NCBI RefSeq assembly: GCF_002994615.1
Contig: NZ_PVNK01000175.1
Coordinates: forward strand, 1 to 32,984
DNA length: 32,984 bases
Reading direction: 5' to 3'
Source of the DNA: Enhygromyxa salina
GTDB lineage: Bacteria > Myxococcota_A > Polyangia > Nannocystales > Nannocystaceae
Under the pieces are notes generated by a model, which had not been told where the DNA came from, searched no databases, and was given only the letters and a program-made list of their open reading frames with translations. A program made the position numbers and the translations under genes. How positions within the stretch are numbered: the first letter of the stretch is position 1; each line of letters opens with the position of its first letter. Shown here piece after piece: positions 16,257 through 27,160 of the stretch.

Positions 16257-17852
16257 GTGTTTCGCCGCTACTCGCCCCTCCTCGCCGTGTTCTTGCTGTC
16301 CGGGCTGCTGACCCGGGCGGGCTTCGCGGGCGCGAGCTCGGGCCAGACCGAGACGCGGCCCGCACAGGTCGAGACCTCCACGCCCGCGCCCGTGCCCGCG
16401 AGCGTGTCGACGCTGCTCGACGAGGCCCCCTCCCCTGCAGACGCGAGCTCGCTGAGCTGGCCCGAGCAGATCGACGAGCGCATCGCGGCCTTGCCGACGG
16501 CGGTCCGCGAGACCGGCCCGGGCCACGACCGCGGGGAGCAACGCCTGCGGATCCGGGTCGACGAGGCCCTCGCGGAGCTCGCCGGGCGCGCCGCCGTCGA
16601 GATCCGCGACCTCGACAGCGGCGAGGTCCTGCTCGCCCACGACGCCCTGCGGACGCTCAACCCGGCCAGCAACCAGAAGCTGATCACCGCGATCGCGGCG
16701 GTCGAGCTGCTCGGCCCCGACTACCGGTTCGAGACCACGGTCCTGCGTGACGGCGACGCGCTGGTCCTGCGCGGCGAGGGCGACCCGGACCTCCACGTCC
16801 GCGACCTCCACCGCCTCGCGGGCGAGCTAGCGACCCGGCCCGACGCGCTCGCGGGCGTGCGCCGGATCGTGATCGACGACAGCGCCTTTGACGAGCGTAG
16901 GCTCGGGCCCGGGTTTCGCAGCGACGGCCCCGGCGACAGCTACATCGCCCCGAGCGGCGCGCTGGCCCTCGACTACGGCACCGTGCAGATCACCGTGGCG
17001 CCCGGGGCCTACCGCCGCCCGGCCCAGCTCCACGTCGAGCCGGCCGGCGCGGCGATCGAGCTCCACAACCGCGCGCGGACCGGCGCGGGCTCGGTTCAGG
17101 TCACGACCCGGCCCGGCGCCGAGGGACGCACGATCGTCGAGGTCTCGGGCGCGATCCCGGGCGGGCACGAGCCGATCTCCGTCCGCCGCCGCGTCAGCGA
17201 TCCGGGCCTCGTCGCTGGCGCCAGCTTCGCCGAGCTCTTGCGAGCCCAGACCGAGGGCCCGCTTCTGCCCGTGGTCCGCGGTCGCGCCACGGCCAACGCC
17301 GAGCGCCTCGCCAGCCACGAGTCGGCGCCGCTGGTCACGGTCCTCGCCTCGGCGCTGCGCTACTCCAACAACTTCACGGCCGAGCAGATCCTGCGAACCC
17401 TGGCCTGGCGGGCGAGCGGCGAGCCGGGCAGCTGGGCCGCGGGCGCCGAGCTCCTCGGGCGCTTCGCCCACGCCGTGAGCCCGACCCGCGCCGACGCCCA
17501 GCGCTTCGTCAACGGCTCCGGCCTGACCCTCGACGGCCGCCTGAGCCCGAGCTTCGTGACCGACGTCCTCGCCCTCGCCCGACGGCCCGGCTCCCCCGCC
17601 CAGACCCTGCTCGCGAGCTTCGCCAAGGCCGGCGGCGAGGGCACGCTGCGCGCACGCCTGGGCCACGCTGGTGCGCGCGTCCTGGCCAAGACGGGGACCT
17701 ACGCTGGCGCCAGCAGCCTCTCGGGCATCGTCCGCGACGACGCAGGAGAGCGCGCGATCGGCTTCTCGATCCTGATCAACGGCGCCAAGCTCGACCGCAG
17801 CCGGGCCGGACAGGATCGCGTGGTCGCGGCGATCCTGCGCGCCTTGCAGTGA
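16257..17852 (+). CDS. dacB: D-alanyl-D-alanine carboxypeptidase / endopeptidase (PBP4)
   Basis: Cleaves the terminal D-Ala of peptidoglycan stem peptides and D,D-crosslinks in the periplasm. The 531-residue product has an N-terminal signal peptide (about 1-26), a ~60-residue linker, then the penicillin-binding motifs SNQK (Ser138, Lys141), SNN (Ser370-Asn372) and KTG (Lys478), with the large inserted domain between the first two that marks class C PBPs (PBP4/DacB). Starts at GTG 16257. Upstream of ddl on the same strand, giving a cell-wall pair. Confidence 0.92.
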   Translation: MFRRYSPLLAVFLLSGLLTRAGFAGASSGQTETRPAQVETSTPAPVPASVSTLLDEAPSPADASSLSWPEQIDERIAALPTAVRETGPGHDRGEQRLRIRVDEALAELAGRAAVEIRDLDSGEVLLAHDALRTLNPASNQKLITAIAAVELLGPDYRFETTVLRDGDALVLRGEGDPDLHVRDLHRLAGELATRPDALAGVRRIVIDDSAFDERRLGPGFRSDGPGDSYIAPSGALALDYGTVQITVAPGAYRRPAQLHVEPAGAAIELHNRARTGAGSVQVTTRPGAEGRTIVEVSGAIPGGHEPISVRRRVSDPGLVAGASFAELLRAQTEGPLLPVVRGRATANAERLASHESAPLVTVLASALRYSNNFTAEQILRTLAWRASGEPGSWAAGAELLGRFAHAVSPTRADAQRFVNGSGLTLDGRLSPSFVTDVLALARRPGSPAQTLLASFAKAGGEGTLRARLGHAGARVLAKTGTYAGASSLSGIVRDDAGERAIGFSILINGAKLDRSRAGQDRVVAAILRALQ

Positions 17853-17868
17853 GGGAATCCCCGCCCGC

Positions 17869-17896
17869 TTCGACGCGTGGGGGAGTCTGATAGATT
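17869..17896 (+). promoter_or_regulatory. Candidate ddl promoter
   Basis: TTCGAC (17869-17874), 16 bases, TAGATT (17891-17896), then ten bases to the ATG. Confidence 0.5.
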
Positions 17897-17906
17897 GCGC
17901 CCGCCC

Positions 17907-18965
17907 ATGAGCAAACAGCGCCTGGCCCTGATGTACGGAGGTCGCTCGTCGGAGCACGAGGTCTCGATCCGCAGCGCGACCGAGGTCCTGGCCGCGGTCG
18001 ACCGCGAGCGCTTCGAGCCCGTCCCGATCGCCGTGACCCGCGAGGGCCGGTTCAAGACCGGCTCGCCAACCCGGGCGCTGACCGAGATCGTCAGCGCGGG
18101 CGAGCCCGTCGACGAGCTCGGCCCGCTCCTGCGCTCGTGCGCCTGCGTGTTCCCCCTGCTCCACGGCCCCCACGGCGAGGACGGCACCATTCAGGGCATG
18201 CTCGAGGTCTTCGCGGTGCCCTACGTCGGGTCCGGGGTCCTGGCCTCGTCGCTGTGCATGGACAAGGCCGCGTTCAAGCACCACGTGGGCGCGGCGCCCT
18301 ACGACATCCCGGTGACCCCGGGCGTGAGCGTCGACCTCAGCATCGAGAGTCGCGCGCACGCCCTGGCCCGGGTCCACGGCGCCGCGGCCGAGCTCGGCTA
18401 CCCGATCTTCGTCAAGCCCGCCAACCAGGGCTCGTCGGTCGGGGTCAGCCGGGCCGACGACCGCGCGCAGCTCGACGCCGCGCTCGAGCTCGCCCTGCGC
18501 TACGACAGCCAGGTCATCGTCGAGCGGGGCCTCGACGCCCGCGAGATCGAGCTTGCGATCCTCGGCGACGGCGGGCCCGAGACGATCGTCAGCATGCCCG
18601 GCGAGATCATCTTGCCCAAGGGCCAGTGGTACACCTACGAGAGCAAGTACGTCGACGACGTCGCGAGCTACGCGATCCCGACCGAGCTGCCGCCCGACAC
18701 GACCGAGCTCCTGCGCGAGCTGGCCCTGCGCGCGTTCCGGGCGACCCGCTGCGCCGGGCTGGCCCGGGTCGACTTCCTCGTCGAGCGCGGCTCGCTGACC
18801 CCGTGGCTCAACGAGGTCAACACCATGCCCGGGTTCACCTCGATCAGCATGTACCCCAAGCTGATGGGCGTGGCGGGCGTGGGCTACTCGGAGCTGATCT
18901 CCCGCCTCGTCGACCTCGGGCTCGACGCCCACCGCCGCCGGGCCGCCCTCTCGACGGCGCGCTGA
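17907..18965 (+). CDS. ddl: D-alanine--D-alanine ligase
   Basis: ATP-dependent formation of D-Ala-D-Ala for peptidoglycan. The 352-residue product has the family landmarks: MYGGRSSEHEVSIRSA near the N-terminus, HGPHGEDGTIQGMLE, YVGSGVLASSLCMDKAAFK, FVKPANQGSSVGVS, the metal/ATP site ARVDFLVE, and NEVNTMPGFTSISMYPKL. Length is typical. ATG at 17907 fits the conserved N-terminus; a promoter-like pair lies just upstream. Downstream of dacB and 58 bases before trpS. Confidence 0.96.
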   Translation: MSKQRLALMYGGRSSEHEVSIRSATEVLAAVDRERFEPVPIAVTREGRFKTGSPTRALTEIVSAGEPVDELGPLLRSCACVFPLLHGPHGEDGTIQGMLEVFAVPYVGSGVLASSLCMDKAAFKHHVGAAPYDIPVTPGVSVDLSIESRAHALARVHGAAAELGYPIFVKPANQGSSVGVSRADDRAQLDAALELALRYDSQVIVERGLDAREIELAILGDGGPETIVSMPGEIILPKGQWYTYESKYVDDVASYAIPTELPPDTTELLRELALRAFRATRCAGLARVDFLVERGSLTPWLNEVNTMPGFTSISMYPKLMGVAGVGYSELISRLVDLGLDAHRRRAALSTAR

Positions 18966-18988
18966 GCCGCGAAGCTGGCGGGCTCGGC

Positions 18989-19016
18989 TTGCCCCGCGGC
19001 GGCGAGCAAGTACCCT
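18989..19016 (+). promoter_or_regulatory. Candidate trpS promoter
   Basis: TTGCCC (18989-18994), 16 bases, TACCCT (19011-19016), seven bases, ATG 19024. The predicted first transcribed base is at the start codon, so the mRNA would be leaderless. Confidence 0.5.
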
Positions 19017-19023
19017 CCTGGTC

Positions 19024-20070
19024 ATGGCCGACGCCAACGACGATCTGCCCGCGCGCGTGCTCTCGGGCATCCAGCCCTCGGGCACCTTGCACCTGGGCAA
19101 CTACTTCGGGGCCATGCGCCAGCACATCGCGCTGCAAGACGAGTTCCCGGGCGAGAGCTTCTACTTCATCGCCGACTACCACGCGCTCACGACCCTGCGC
19201 GACGCCGAGACCCTGCGCCACAACGTGTTCGACGTCGCCCTCACCTACCTCGCGTGTGGGCTCGATCCCGACAAGGCCCTGCTGTTTCGCCAGAGCGACG
19301 TGCCCGAGGTCACCGAGCTGAGCTGGCTGCTGTCGACGGTCACGGGCATGGGCCTGCTCGAGCGCGCCCACAGCTACAAAGACAAGGTCGCCCAGGGCAT
19401 CAAGCCGGTCGTGGGGTTGTTCTTCTATCCGGTCCTGATGGCCGCCGACATCCTGCTCTACAAGAGCTCGCTCGTCCCCGTCGGCAAGGATCAGATCCAG
19501 CACGTCGAGATGACCCAGGACATGGCCACGCACTTCAACGAGACCTACGCCAAGCAGGCGCCGATCCTGCGCCGACCCGAGTGGCGGCTGTCGAACACGC
19601 CCTACGTGCCGGGCATCGACGGGCGCAAGATGTCCAAGAGCTACGGCAACACCTTGCCGATGTTCCTCTCGGGCAAGAAGCTCAAGAAGGCCGTCGGCCA
19701 GGTCGTGACCGACTCGACGCCGCTCGGCGATCCGCTCCCGCTCACGCGCACCAACGAGGCCGGCGAGACCGTCAAAGACAACGTCTACGCCCTGATCGAG
19801 CTGTTTTGCGACGAGGCCGAGCTCGCCCAGATCCGCACCTGGTACGCGGCCGGCAAGCGCGAGGGCGCCGACTTTGGCTGGGGCCACGCCAAGCAGCTCC
19901 TCGCCGCCAAGATCGACGCACACTTCGCCGAGGCCCGGGCGCGGCGAGACCACTACCTGGCCAACCCCGACGAGGTCGAGGCCGTGCTCAGGCGTGGCGC
20001 CGAGCGGGCCCGGGCGGTCGCCCGCGCGACCATCGACGAGTGCAAGCGCGCGTGTGGGCTGATGTCCTGA
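19024..20070 (+). CDS. trpS: Tryptophanyl-tRNA synthetase
   Basis: Charges tRNA-Trp with tryptophan. The 348-residue class I enzyme has SGIQPSG, the HIGH-like HLGN (His23-Asn26), the tryptophan pocket region YHALTTL, PVLMAADILLY, KDQIQHVEMTQDMA, and the KMSKS loop (202-206). Length is typical for bacterial TrpRS. A promoter-like TTGCCC/TACCCT pair lies directly before the ATG. The 146 bases after the stop hold GC-rich inverted sequence (GGCCG/CGGCC near 20107-20128) that may terminate. Confidence 0.96.
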   Translation: MADANDDLPARVLSGIQPSGTLHLGNYFGAMRQHIALQDEFPGESFYFIADYHALTTLRDAETLRHNVFDVALTYLACGLDPDKALLFRQSDVPEVTELSWLLSTVTGMGLLERAHSYKDKVAQGIKPVVGLFFYPVLMAADILLYKSSLVPVGKDQIQHVEMTQDMATHFNETYAKQAPILRRPEWRLSNTPYVPGIDGRKMSKSYGNTLPMFLSGKKLKKAVGQVVTDSTPLGDPLPLTRTNEAGETVKDNVYALIELFCDEAELAQIRTWYAAGKREGADFGWGHAKQLLAAKIDAHFAEARARRDHYLANPDEVEAVLRRGAERARAVARATIDECKRACGLMS

Positions 20071-20202
20071 CCCCCCACAGGCACCCATGACCTCGCCACA
20101 CACGGCCGCTGCGCGTCCGGCCGCTCGCTCCTCGCTCGGTCGGCTCTCATGAGCTTCGCCCTCGGTTGTGTGGCCCCCGAAGGCAAGGCGCGTCTCGGGT
20201 CT

Positions 20203-20209
20203 GGGGAGG
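20203..20209 (+). promoter_or_regulatory. Ribosome binding site deciding a TTG start
   Basis: GGGGAGG lies seven bases before TTG at 20217. The nearer ATG at 20212 would give only Met-Ala-stop (ATGGCTTGA), so TTG is the start, or the two-codon frame is a regulatory decoy. Confidence 0.6.
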
Positions 20210-20216
20210 TGATGGC

Positions 20217-21068
20217 TTGACAGGGGATGTCGAGATCCTTGGCGCCGAGCGGCTCGACGATCTCGGCCAGCTGCAGGCGACGGCGGAGCGGATCTTCGGT
20301 CGGGGCCAGCGGCGAGCGGGTTGGTTTCGGCGCAAGCTCAACCGCGAGGGCGTCGATCCGCGGCTGAGCGCGATCGCGATGCGAGGCGAGGAGCTCCTCG
20401 GCTACGCGCTGCTCGGGCGCCTGCCCTCGCTCGGGCCGGTCGCGCGTGGGGCTGGGGTCGGCGTCATCGACCGCGCGCGCGGATCGGGGATCGGTCGCGC
20501 GCTGCTGGATTTCGTCGGCCAGCGAGCGGGCGCGGCGGGCTGCGAGGCGATCGAGTTTCTGGCTGAGCCAAGGCGGCTCGACTGGTACCTCGGGCAGGGC
20601 TTCTCAACCATCGAGCAGCAGCTGACCCTGCTCGCGCTCGGGCTCGGACCCGAAGGCGCGCCGCGGCTCGAGGCCTCGGTCTCGCAGCGCGGACCCGTGG
20701 CCGCCCTGGGGTCCGAGGCCCTGTGGTCGTGGCTGCCCGAGGCCTGGCAGCGCACGCCCGCTGACGAGCGCGCGATGATCCAGCTCGAGGGTCGGGCGAG
20801 CCGAGCCCGAGCCCGGCTGTGGCTGACCCGCGAGGGCCGTGCGTGGCTCGTCCACCGACTCGAGCTCTCGCCCCCGACAAGGACCGTGGAGCTCGACGCC
20901 CTGCGCGAGCTCGGGACGCAGCTGCGCCGCCGGGTGGCTCCGACGACGCCCCTGCTCCTGTACCCCTGCGCGGCCGACTCTCCCTGGCTCGGTGCGCTCT
21001 ACGCCGCGGGCTTCGAGCTTGCCCAGCGCTCCTTCGTCGTACGCCGGCCTACGAGTTGGATCGGCTGA
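20217..21068 (+). CDS. GNAT-family N-acetyltransferase
   Basis: The 283-residue product has an N-terminal acetyltransferase domain with the acetyl-CoA loop RGSGIGRALLDFV (near 85-97) and the following AGCEAIEFLAEPRRLDWYLGQGF, a classic motif A/B arrangement, and a second, degenerate domain (about 150-283) ending in LLYPCAADSPWLGALYAAGFELAQRSF, suggesting a tandem GNAT. The substrate cannot be told. Start TTG 20217 follows GGGGAGG. No operon partners. Confidence 0.75.
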   Translation: MTGDVEILGAERLDDLGQLQATAERIFGRGQRRAGWFRRKLNREGVDPRLSAIAMRGEELLGYALLGRLPSLGPVARGAGVGVIDRARGSGIGRALLDFVGQRAGAAGCEAIEFLAEPRRLDWYLGQGFSTIEQQLTLLALGLGPEGAPRLEASVSQRGPVAALGSEALWSWLPEAWQRTPADERAMIQLEGRASRARARLWLTREGRAWLVHRLELSPPTRTVELDALRELGTQLRRRVAPTTPLLLYPCAADSPWLGALYAAGFELAQRSFVVRRPTSWIG

Positions 21069-21166
21069 AAACCCCGGGCCGCGTCGCAGCCCAAGCGCAA
21101 TTCCTGGACAACCTCGACCCATTGGGCAATCCTCGCGGCGTAGATCCTAGCCCGCCAAGAGCTGAT

Positions 21167-22009
21167 ATGCGCGCCCCCCAGTCGACCCCGATCCTCCGCC
21201 TGTTCCCCCTCCTGTGTGCTGCGGCGCTGGTCTCCGCGTGTGGCAACGACACCGCGGTCGACGAAGACGCCGGCGAGACCACGGCGGCCTCGAGCACCGC
21301 GAGCGACACGACCAGCGACGAGACCTCGACCGACAGCACCACGGACTCAGACACCACGACCTCGACCGACGACGGCAACTTCGTTTCAGAGGAAGGCCCC
21401 GACACGGGCATGACCACCGACGTGCCCCCGGGCAACCTCGGTGATCAGTGCATGACCGACGCCGAGTGTGCCGAAGACCTCGTGTGTAACGGCCTGCCCG
21501 GCTTCGGCGGCGTGTGCTCCGAGTGCGCCGGCGACACCGACTGCCCCGACGGCAGCAACTGCACCTTCATGGGTGGGTGGTTCACCTGCGGCGACGGCGG
21601 CCAGGGCCAGATGTGCGAGAGCGACGTCACCTGCGCCGACGATCTCTACTGCGCCGAGGTCATCGATCTCGGCGGCCTGTTCAACGGCAACTTTTGTAGC
21701 GAGTGCTCCGAGGACGGTCACTGCGCCAACGGGCAGCTGTGTGCGCCGCAGGTCGAGTTCATGGATCTGATGAACATCTCGGGCCAGCGCGCGTGCATCG
21801 ACCCCGGGACCGCGCCCAACGACTCGCTGTGTGACGCCGAAGGCGCGGGCGACGAGCAGTGCGAGGGCTTTTGCACGACCGCCGACCTCATGGGCTTCAT
21901 CCAGCTCGGGGTCTGCGGCGAGTGTGAGACCGACGGCGACTGCATGATGGGCAGCTGCATGCCCGCGATGATCGGCTTCGACGGCTTCTCGGGCTCAGTC
22001 TGCGGCTGA
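21167..22009 (+). CDS. Cys-rich repeat lipoprotein
   Basis: The 280-residue product has a signal peptide with lipobox LVSAC, a long Thr/Ser/Asp/Glu linker (about 28-75), and then at least four Cys-rich repeats of the type 'C..D..C...L.C......G..C.EC..D.DC', similar to Dickkopf/Cys-rich modules common in myxobacterial surface proteins. Likely exported and lipid-anchored. Function unknown. Its end overlaps by 15 bases the end of the convergent gene on the other strand. Confidence 0.75.
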   Translation: MRAPQSTPILRLFPLLCAAALVSACGNDTAVDEDAGETTAASSTASDTTSDETSTDSTTDSDTTTSTDDGNFVSEEGPDTGMTTDVPPGNLGDQCMTDAECAEDLVCNGLPGFGGVCSECAGDTDCPDGSNCTFMGGWFTCGDGGQGQMCESDVTCADDLYCAEVIDLGGLFNGNFCSECSEDGHCANGQLCAPQVEFMDLMNISGQRACIDPGTAPNDSLCDAEGAGDEQCEGFCTTADLMGFIQLGVCGECETDGDCMMGSCMPAMIGFDGFSGSVCG

Positions 22010-22729
22010 GGCTCGCTCGAGCGCGCGGTCGAGCTCGGCACAGCGCACGCGGATCGTCGACAGCACGTCGCGGAGCTCGGTCAGGCGCTCGGGGCTCATG
22101 TCGGCGGCCGCGTCGAGATCACCGAACATCTCCTCGGTGGCCTTGCGCAGACGATTGACCGACTTGACGAAGCGGGGCAGCCGAGGCCGACCACCCCGGC
22201 TGCCCCGCTCGGGGCTGCGCTCGCGCACGGCCACGGCCGCGCGCTCGAGCTCGGCCACCGTCCACGAATTGCGAGCCGCGCTGTCGAGCAGGCGGCGCTG
22301 CTTCGCGCTGGGCAGGCCCAGGACCTGGCGCAGATGGCTGATCCCGAGCCCCATCGCGGTCCAGCGCTCGACCCCACCGAGGCGCAGGCTCAGCTCGTAA
22401 AGCGCGATCGAACGATAGAGCGCCGAGCTGCTCACGGGCAGATCGCTGCGCCGCGCCAACGCCCGCAGCGAGTGGGCCTTGGGCCCGCGACCGCGCCAGG
22501 CCGAGAGATCACCCCCGTACAGACGCTCGATCACCAGGCGGCCCATCTCGACGGCTTGCTCGACGCTCCCGTCCTTGCCGAGCTCGGACAGCGCGCGGGC
22601 GAGCTCGTCGAGCCACGCGGGCTTGGGCTCCTGCTCGGGACCCTGCTCGGGACCCTGCTCGGGACAAAGCTCGAAGCTCAGGCGCGAAGAGGGCAGGCTG
22701 TGGGCATCGGCGAAAGACAGGTGGTTCAT
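21995..22729 (-). CDS. Possible DNA-binding protein of unknown family
   Basis: The 244-residue product has a PEQG tandem repeat (residues 23-34, encoded by three 12-bp repeats at 22631-22666), then an all-helical region: WLDELARALSELGKDGSVEQ, RLVIERLYGGDLSAWRGRG, SSSALYRSIALYELSLRLGG and GISHLRQVLGLPSAKQRRLL followed by SWTVAELERAAVAVR, reminiscent of helix-turn-helix/ParB-like cores, and a C-terminal coiled coil (about 200-240). No signal peptide. The helix-turn-helix reading is inference. ATG at 22729; no ribosome binding site seen. Confidence 0.55.
   Translation of the reverse strand: MNHLSFADAHSLPSSRLSFELCPEQGPEQGPEQEPKPAWLDELARALSELGKDGSVEQAVEMGRLVIERLYGGDLSAWRGRGPKAHSLRALARRSDLPVSSSALYRSIALYELSLRLGGVERWTAMGLGISHLRQVLGLPSAKQRRLLDSAARNSWTVAELERAAVAVRERSPERGSRGGRPRLPRFVKSVNRLRKATEEMFGDLDAAADMSPERLTELRDVLSTIRVRCAELDRALERASAAD
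22631..22666 (-). repeat. In-frame 12-bp tandem repeat (three units)
   Basis: CTGCTCGGGACC three times (last base of the third unit differs); encodes PEQG repeats. Copy number could vary without changing frame. Confidence 0.75.
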
Positions 22730-22862
22730 GGGATATTCGGGGCTCGGGGACCGCTCACCGGAGGTAGTCGCCGCCGACCACCAAACGGGTAGAAAAAACT
22801 CGCGAGACCCTGGATCAACTGATGCGATTCAACAACGCCCGCGCGGCGTGGACGCGACCCGG

Positions 22863-23630
22863 CTAAAAGCGGGGAAATACCAGACCCGTGGCTCGGACGG
22901 CGATCGAGAAGCCATCGACCCAGCGTCGATCGAGCTCGCTCGCGACCCAGGGTCCAGGAGCAAGTTTGCACACATCGTCCACGCAGTGTTGCCAATGAAA
23001 GTTGAGCTGGGTCGCAAGTTCGATCCCAATCGCGAGATCGGCCAGGACCCAGCCGTCGAGGATCAGCGCCGGCCGAACCACGGCCCCGCTCGAGCTCAGA
23101 CGATTGGGCGCCGTGTCGCGCAGCAACACGCGCTGGGCCCAGCCCAGACCAAGCTCGAAGCCCAGCTCGACGTGGCTGGCCGCGCCCCTTTGCCCGGGCG
23201 CAAAGGGGACGATGCCCCGAAGCGCGAGCATGCCTCCGTCGGAGGCCCCGCCCGTGAAGGCGCCCCCGGGTCGATGACCCTGACGGATCCACGCGCCCGA
23301 CAGATGCCAGCTTTGGTTGAAGCGCCAGCCGCCGCCGAGCCGCAGCGCGACGCCCGGCACCGGAGCGCTGCCCCCACGCGCGCCGCACACTCCCGCGTAG
23401 AGCAGCGCCGGCTGACACAGCGCGAGCCCGACCCCGACCTCGACCGCGAGCCCGTGCCGATAGGGCGGACCGTACAGCGGTGATTCGCGCGGCGGCGGGG
23501 CGGCCTCGGCTTCGCCCGCGCCGGGGCCGACATAGGCCAGCGCGGCCGCGAGGATCGCGAGCGCCGCGATCAAGCCCGGTCGATGACGCCTGCCTCGCAC
23601 CTCGCGATGGTCGGGCACCGCCGCGGCCAC
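22863..23630 (-). CDS. Outer-membrane barrel-like protein
   Basis: The 255-residue product has a basic N-terminus and a hydrophobic signal (about 19-36, LIAALAILAAALAYVGP), then Gly-rich amphipathic strands (AVEVGVGLALCQPALLYAG, GVALRLGGGWRFNQSWHLSG, VELGFELGLGW, LADLAIGIELATQLNFHW) and ends in FPRF with a terminal Phe, the signature of outer-membrane barrels. GTG start at 23630, seven bases after the stop of the upstream gene, so the two are one transcription unit. The ligand or cargo is unknown. Confidence 0.7.
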   Translation of the reverse strand: MAAAVPDHREVRGRRHRPGLIAALAILAAALAYVGPGAGEAEAAPPPRESPLYGPPYRHGLAVEVGVGLALCQPALLYAGVCGARGGSAPVPGVALRLGGGWRFNQSWHLSGAWIRQGHRPGGAFTGGASDGGMLALRGIVPFAPGQRGAASHVELGFELGLGWAQRVLLRDTAPNRLSSSGAVVRPALILDGWVLADLAIGIELATQLNFHWQHCVDDVCKLAPGPWVASELDRRWVDGFSIAVRATGLVFPRF

Positions 23631-23637
23631 GGCAAGC

Positions 23638-25200
23638 TCACAGCGGTCCGAGCTCGCCGCACCACAGCTCTTCGGCGTAGTAGAAGCCGAGGAACTCGGG
23701 CGCCGCGCTGCGGGTGTCGATCAGCATGGCCATCAGCGGCGGGTCGCCGGGCCGCGCGACGCAGCGCCCGTGGGCGCGAGCGAAGCCCGAGAGCTGCTTG
23801 GCCGCGGCGATCAACGCCCGCGAGGCGCTGTCGGTCCCGCCGTCGTAGCGCGCGAGCTGACGGACCTTGCCGACCCCGGGCACGTGGAAATTGGCGTCGT
23901 TGGCCAAGAAGCGCGCGTCGTGGGCCGGCTCCTCGACCCGCGTGAACAAGGGACCGAGCGCCGCCACCTGCGCCCGCAAGGCGTCGAGGTCGCTGTCGAC
24001 AAAGCGCCGCCGCGCGGGCGTGCACAGCTGCTCGAGCGCGCCGTAGACCTCCGACAAGGTCGCGAGGCGCTCGGCCAGGATCATCCAGCGAAGGTCGAGG
24101 TGATCCCCGGCGAGTTCGGCCGCGGCTCGAGCTGGCGCGCGCAGGGCCTCGACGTAGTCACGGTCGAGCCGCCGCGGGCAGTCGCTCGGGATGTACTCGC
24201 TCGGCTCGATCGACCCGATCCGGGCCGAGCCGCGCAGGAACAGGCGCGGCGTCGTCGGGCACGCCTCGGGCACGCCCGCCGCGACGCAGCCAGCGAAGGG
24301 TTGGAGGTACTCCAGGTAGCGCCGCCCGCACTGGTAGCGCTCCCAGCCCGGGCCGTCGAAGTCGGTCCGCTCGCGCTCGGGCCCGAACTCGGCGAGCTCC
24401 TGCTCGAGCTCGGGGACGACCGCCGCCAGCTCCGAGGCGTAGGCGGTCGCGAGCACCTCGTCGGCGTGATCCAAGAAGGGCTCGAGCAGGGCCAAGCTCT
24501 GGCGCTGACCTTCGAGGAGCTCGGCGAACAAGGGATCGCAGCTCCCGACCGCCGCCCCCGCAGACAGCTGACGCCAGACCGGCGTGTCCACGCCCACGGC
24601 CCCGACCACGAGCACCGCCGGATCGCCGAGCTCGGCCCAGCCGTGGAGCCGCGCGACGTCGAGCTCGAGGCGATCGGGCGTCGTCCAGTGGGTGCGACCG
24701 CGCTCGCTCGTCGCCGGCATCAGCGGAGGATCTTCGCGGATGAGCTCGGCCAGCCCGCCGGGCCCCGCGGTGATCGAGTGGACGGCCGTGTCCGGCGCGA
24801 GTCGACCCACGAGCGCCGCAACCCGCATCGCGTCGAGCTCGTCCCCGTCCGCGTCGACGCCCGGGTCGACGAAGAGCCCGACCCGCGCGTGCTTGGCCAG
24901 CGCGAGCGCGAGCTCCTGCGTGTCCCCGGCCGCCGCGCTCGGTGGACGCCAGTCGAGGTCGAGGGCCGGCATCGGCAGACCTGCGTCGGGCGGCGGCGGG
25001 CCGCCGGGCAGCGCGGCCGGGGCAGACGTCGCGGCGACCGGGCCGGCCACGGCCGCGGCCCCGGGGGAGCACGCGAGCACGCTCGCCAGCGCCGTCGCCA
25101 GCAGCGTCGCCACGGAGCCGCCAGCCATGAGGCCAAAACCCCACAGCGCCCGCCGTCGGGTGGCGGGGTCGAGCTCGACCCGTGCGTGCAGCCCTCGCAT
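23638..25200 (-). CDS. Large exported lipoprotein-like protein of unknown function
   Basis: The 520-residue product has an N-terminal basic stretch and a hydrophobic helix ending in a lipobox-like VLAC, then a Pro/Ala-rich spacer and a long mostly helical domain (FAELLEGQRQSLALLEPFLDH, SEVYGALEQLCTPARRRF, LDALRAQVAALGPLF) with several Cys pairs. Start ATG 25200 is favoured because TATGCT ends eight bases before it; the longer frame upstream lacks support. Followed seven bases later by the barrel-like gene, so the two may form an envelope pair. No known family recognised. Confidence 0.6.
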   Translation of the reverse strand: MRGLHARVELDPATRRRALWGFGLMAGGSVATLLATALASVLACSPGAAAVAGPVAATSAPAALPGGPPPPDAGLPMPALDLDWRPPSAAAGDTQELALALAKHARVGLFVDPGVDADGDELDAMRVAALVGRLAPDTAVHSITAGPGGLAELIREDPPLMPATSERGRTHWTTPDRLELDVARLHGWAELGDPAVLVVGAVGVDTPVWRQLSAGAAVGSCDPLFAELLEGQRQSLALLEPFLDHADEVLATAYASELAAVVPELEQELAEFGPERERTDFDGPGWERYQCGRRYLEYLQPFAGCVAAGVPEACPTTPRLFLRGSARIGSIEPSEYIPSDCPRRLDRDYVEALRAPARAAAELAGDHLDLRWMILAERLATLSEVYGALEQLCTPARRRFVDSDLDALRAQVAALGPLFTRVEEPAHDARFLANDANFHVPGVGKVRQLARYDGGTDSASRALIAAAKQLSGFARAHGRCVARPGDPPLMAMLIDTRSAAPEFLGFYYAEELWCGELGPL

Positions 25201-25208
25201 GCCGCGAC

Positions 25209-25234
25209 AGCATAGGGACAAGGACTCGAGTCCT
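25209..25234 (-). promoter_or_regulatory. -10 box and 14-bp palindromic operator
   Basis: Minus-strand TATGCT (25209-25214) lies eight bases before the ATG at 25200. Six bases further upstream is a perfect palindrome AGGACTCGAGTCCT (25221-25234), positioned in the promoter spacer/-35 region where a repressor dimer would block polymerase. Confidence 0.45.
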
Positions 25235-25327
25235 CGCGTGATCCGCCGCACCTGCAACGCGATCGCCAGCATGAGGGTGCCGTGCCGCACGTAGAGCACG
25301 ATCCCGCGACGGCGCCCGGAGCACCGC

Positions 25328-25333
25328 TATACT
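25328..25333 (+). promoter_or_regulatory. -10-like TATACT of the CFI-box gene
   Basis: TATACT ends ten bases before the ATG at 25344. Confidence 0.45.
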
Positions 25334-25343
25334 CGACCCATTC

Positions 25344-27131
<1,788 letters not shown>

Positions 27132-27160
27132 CCGCCGCGACAACGTGGTAAGCATCGCCC

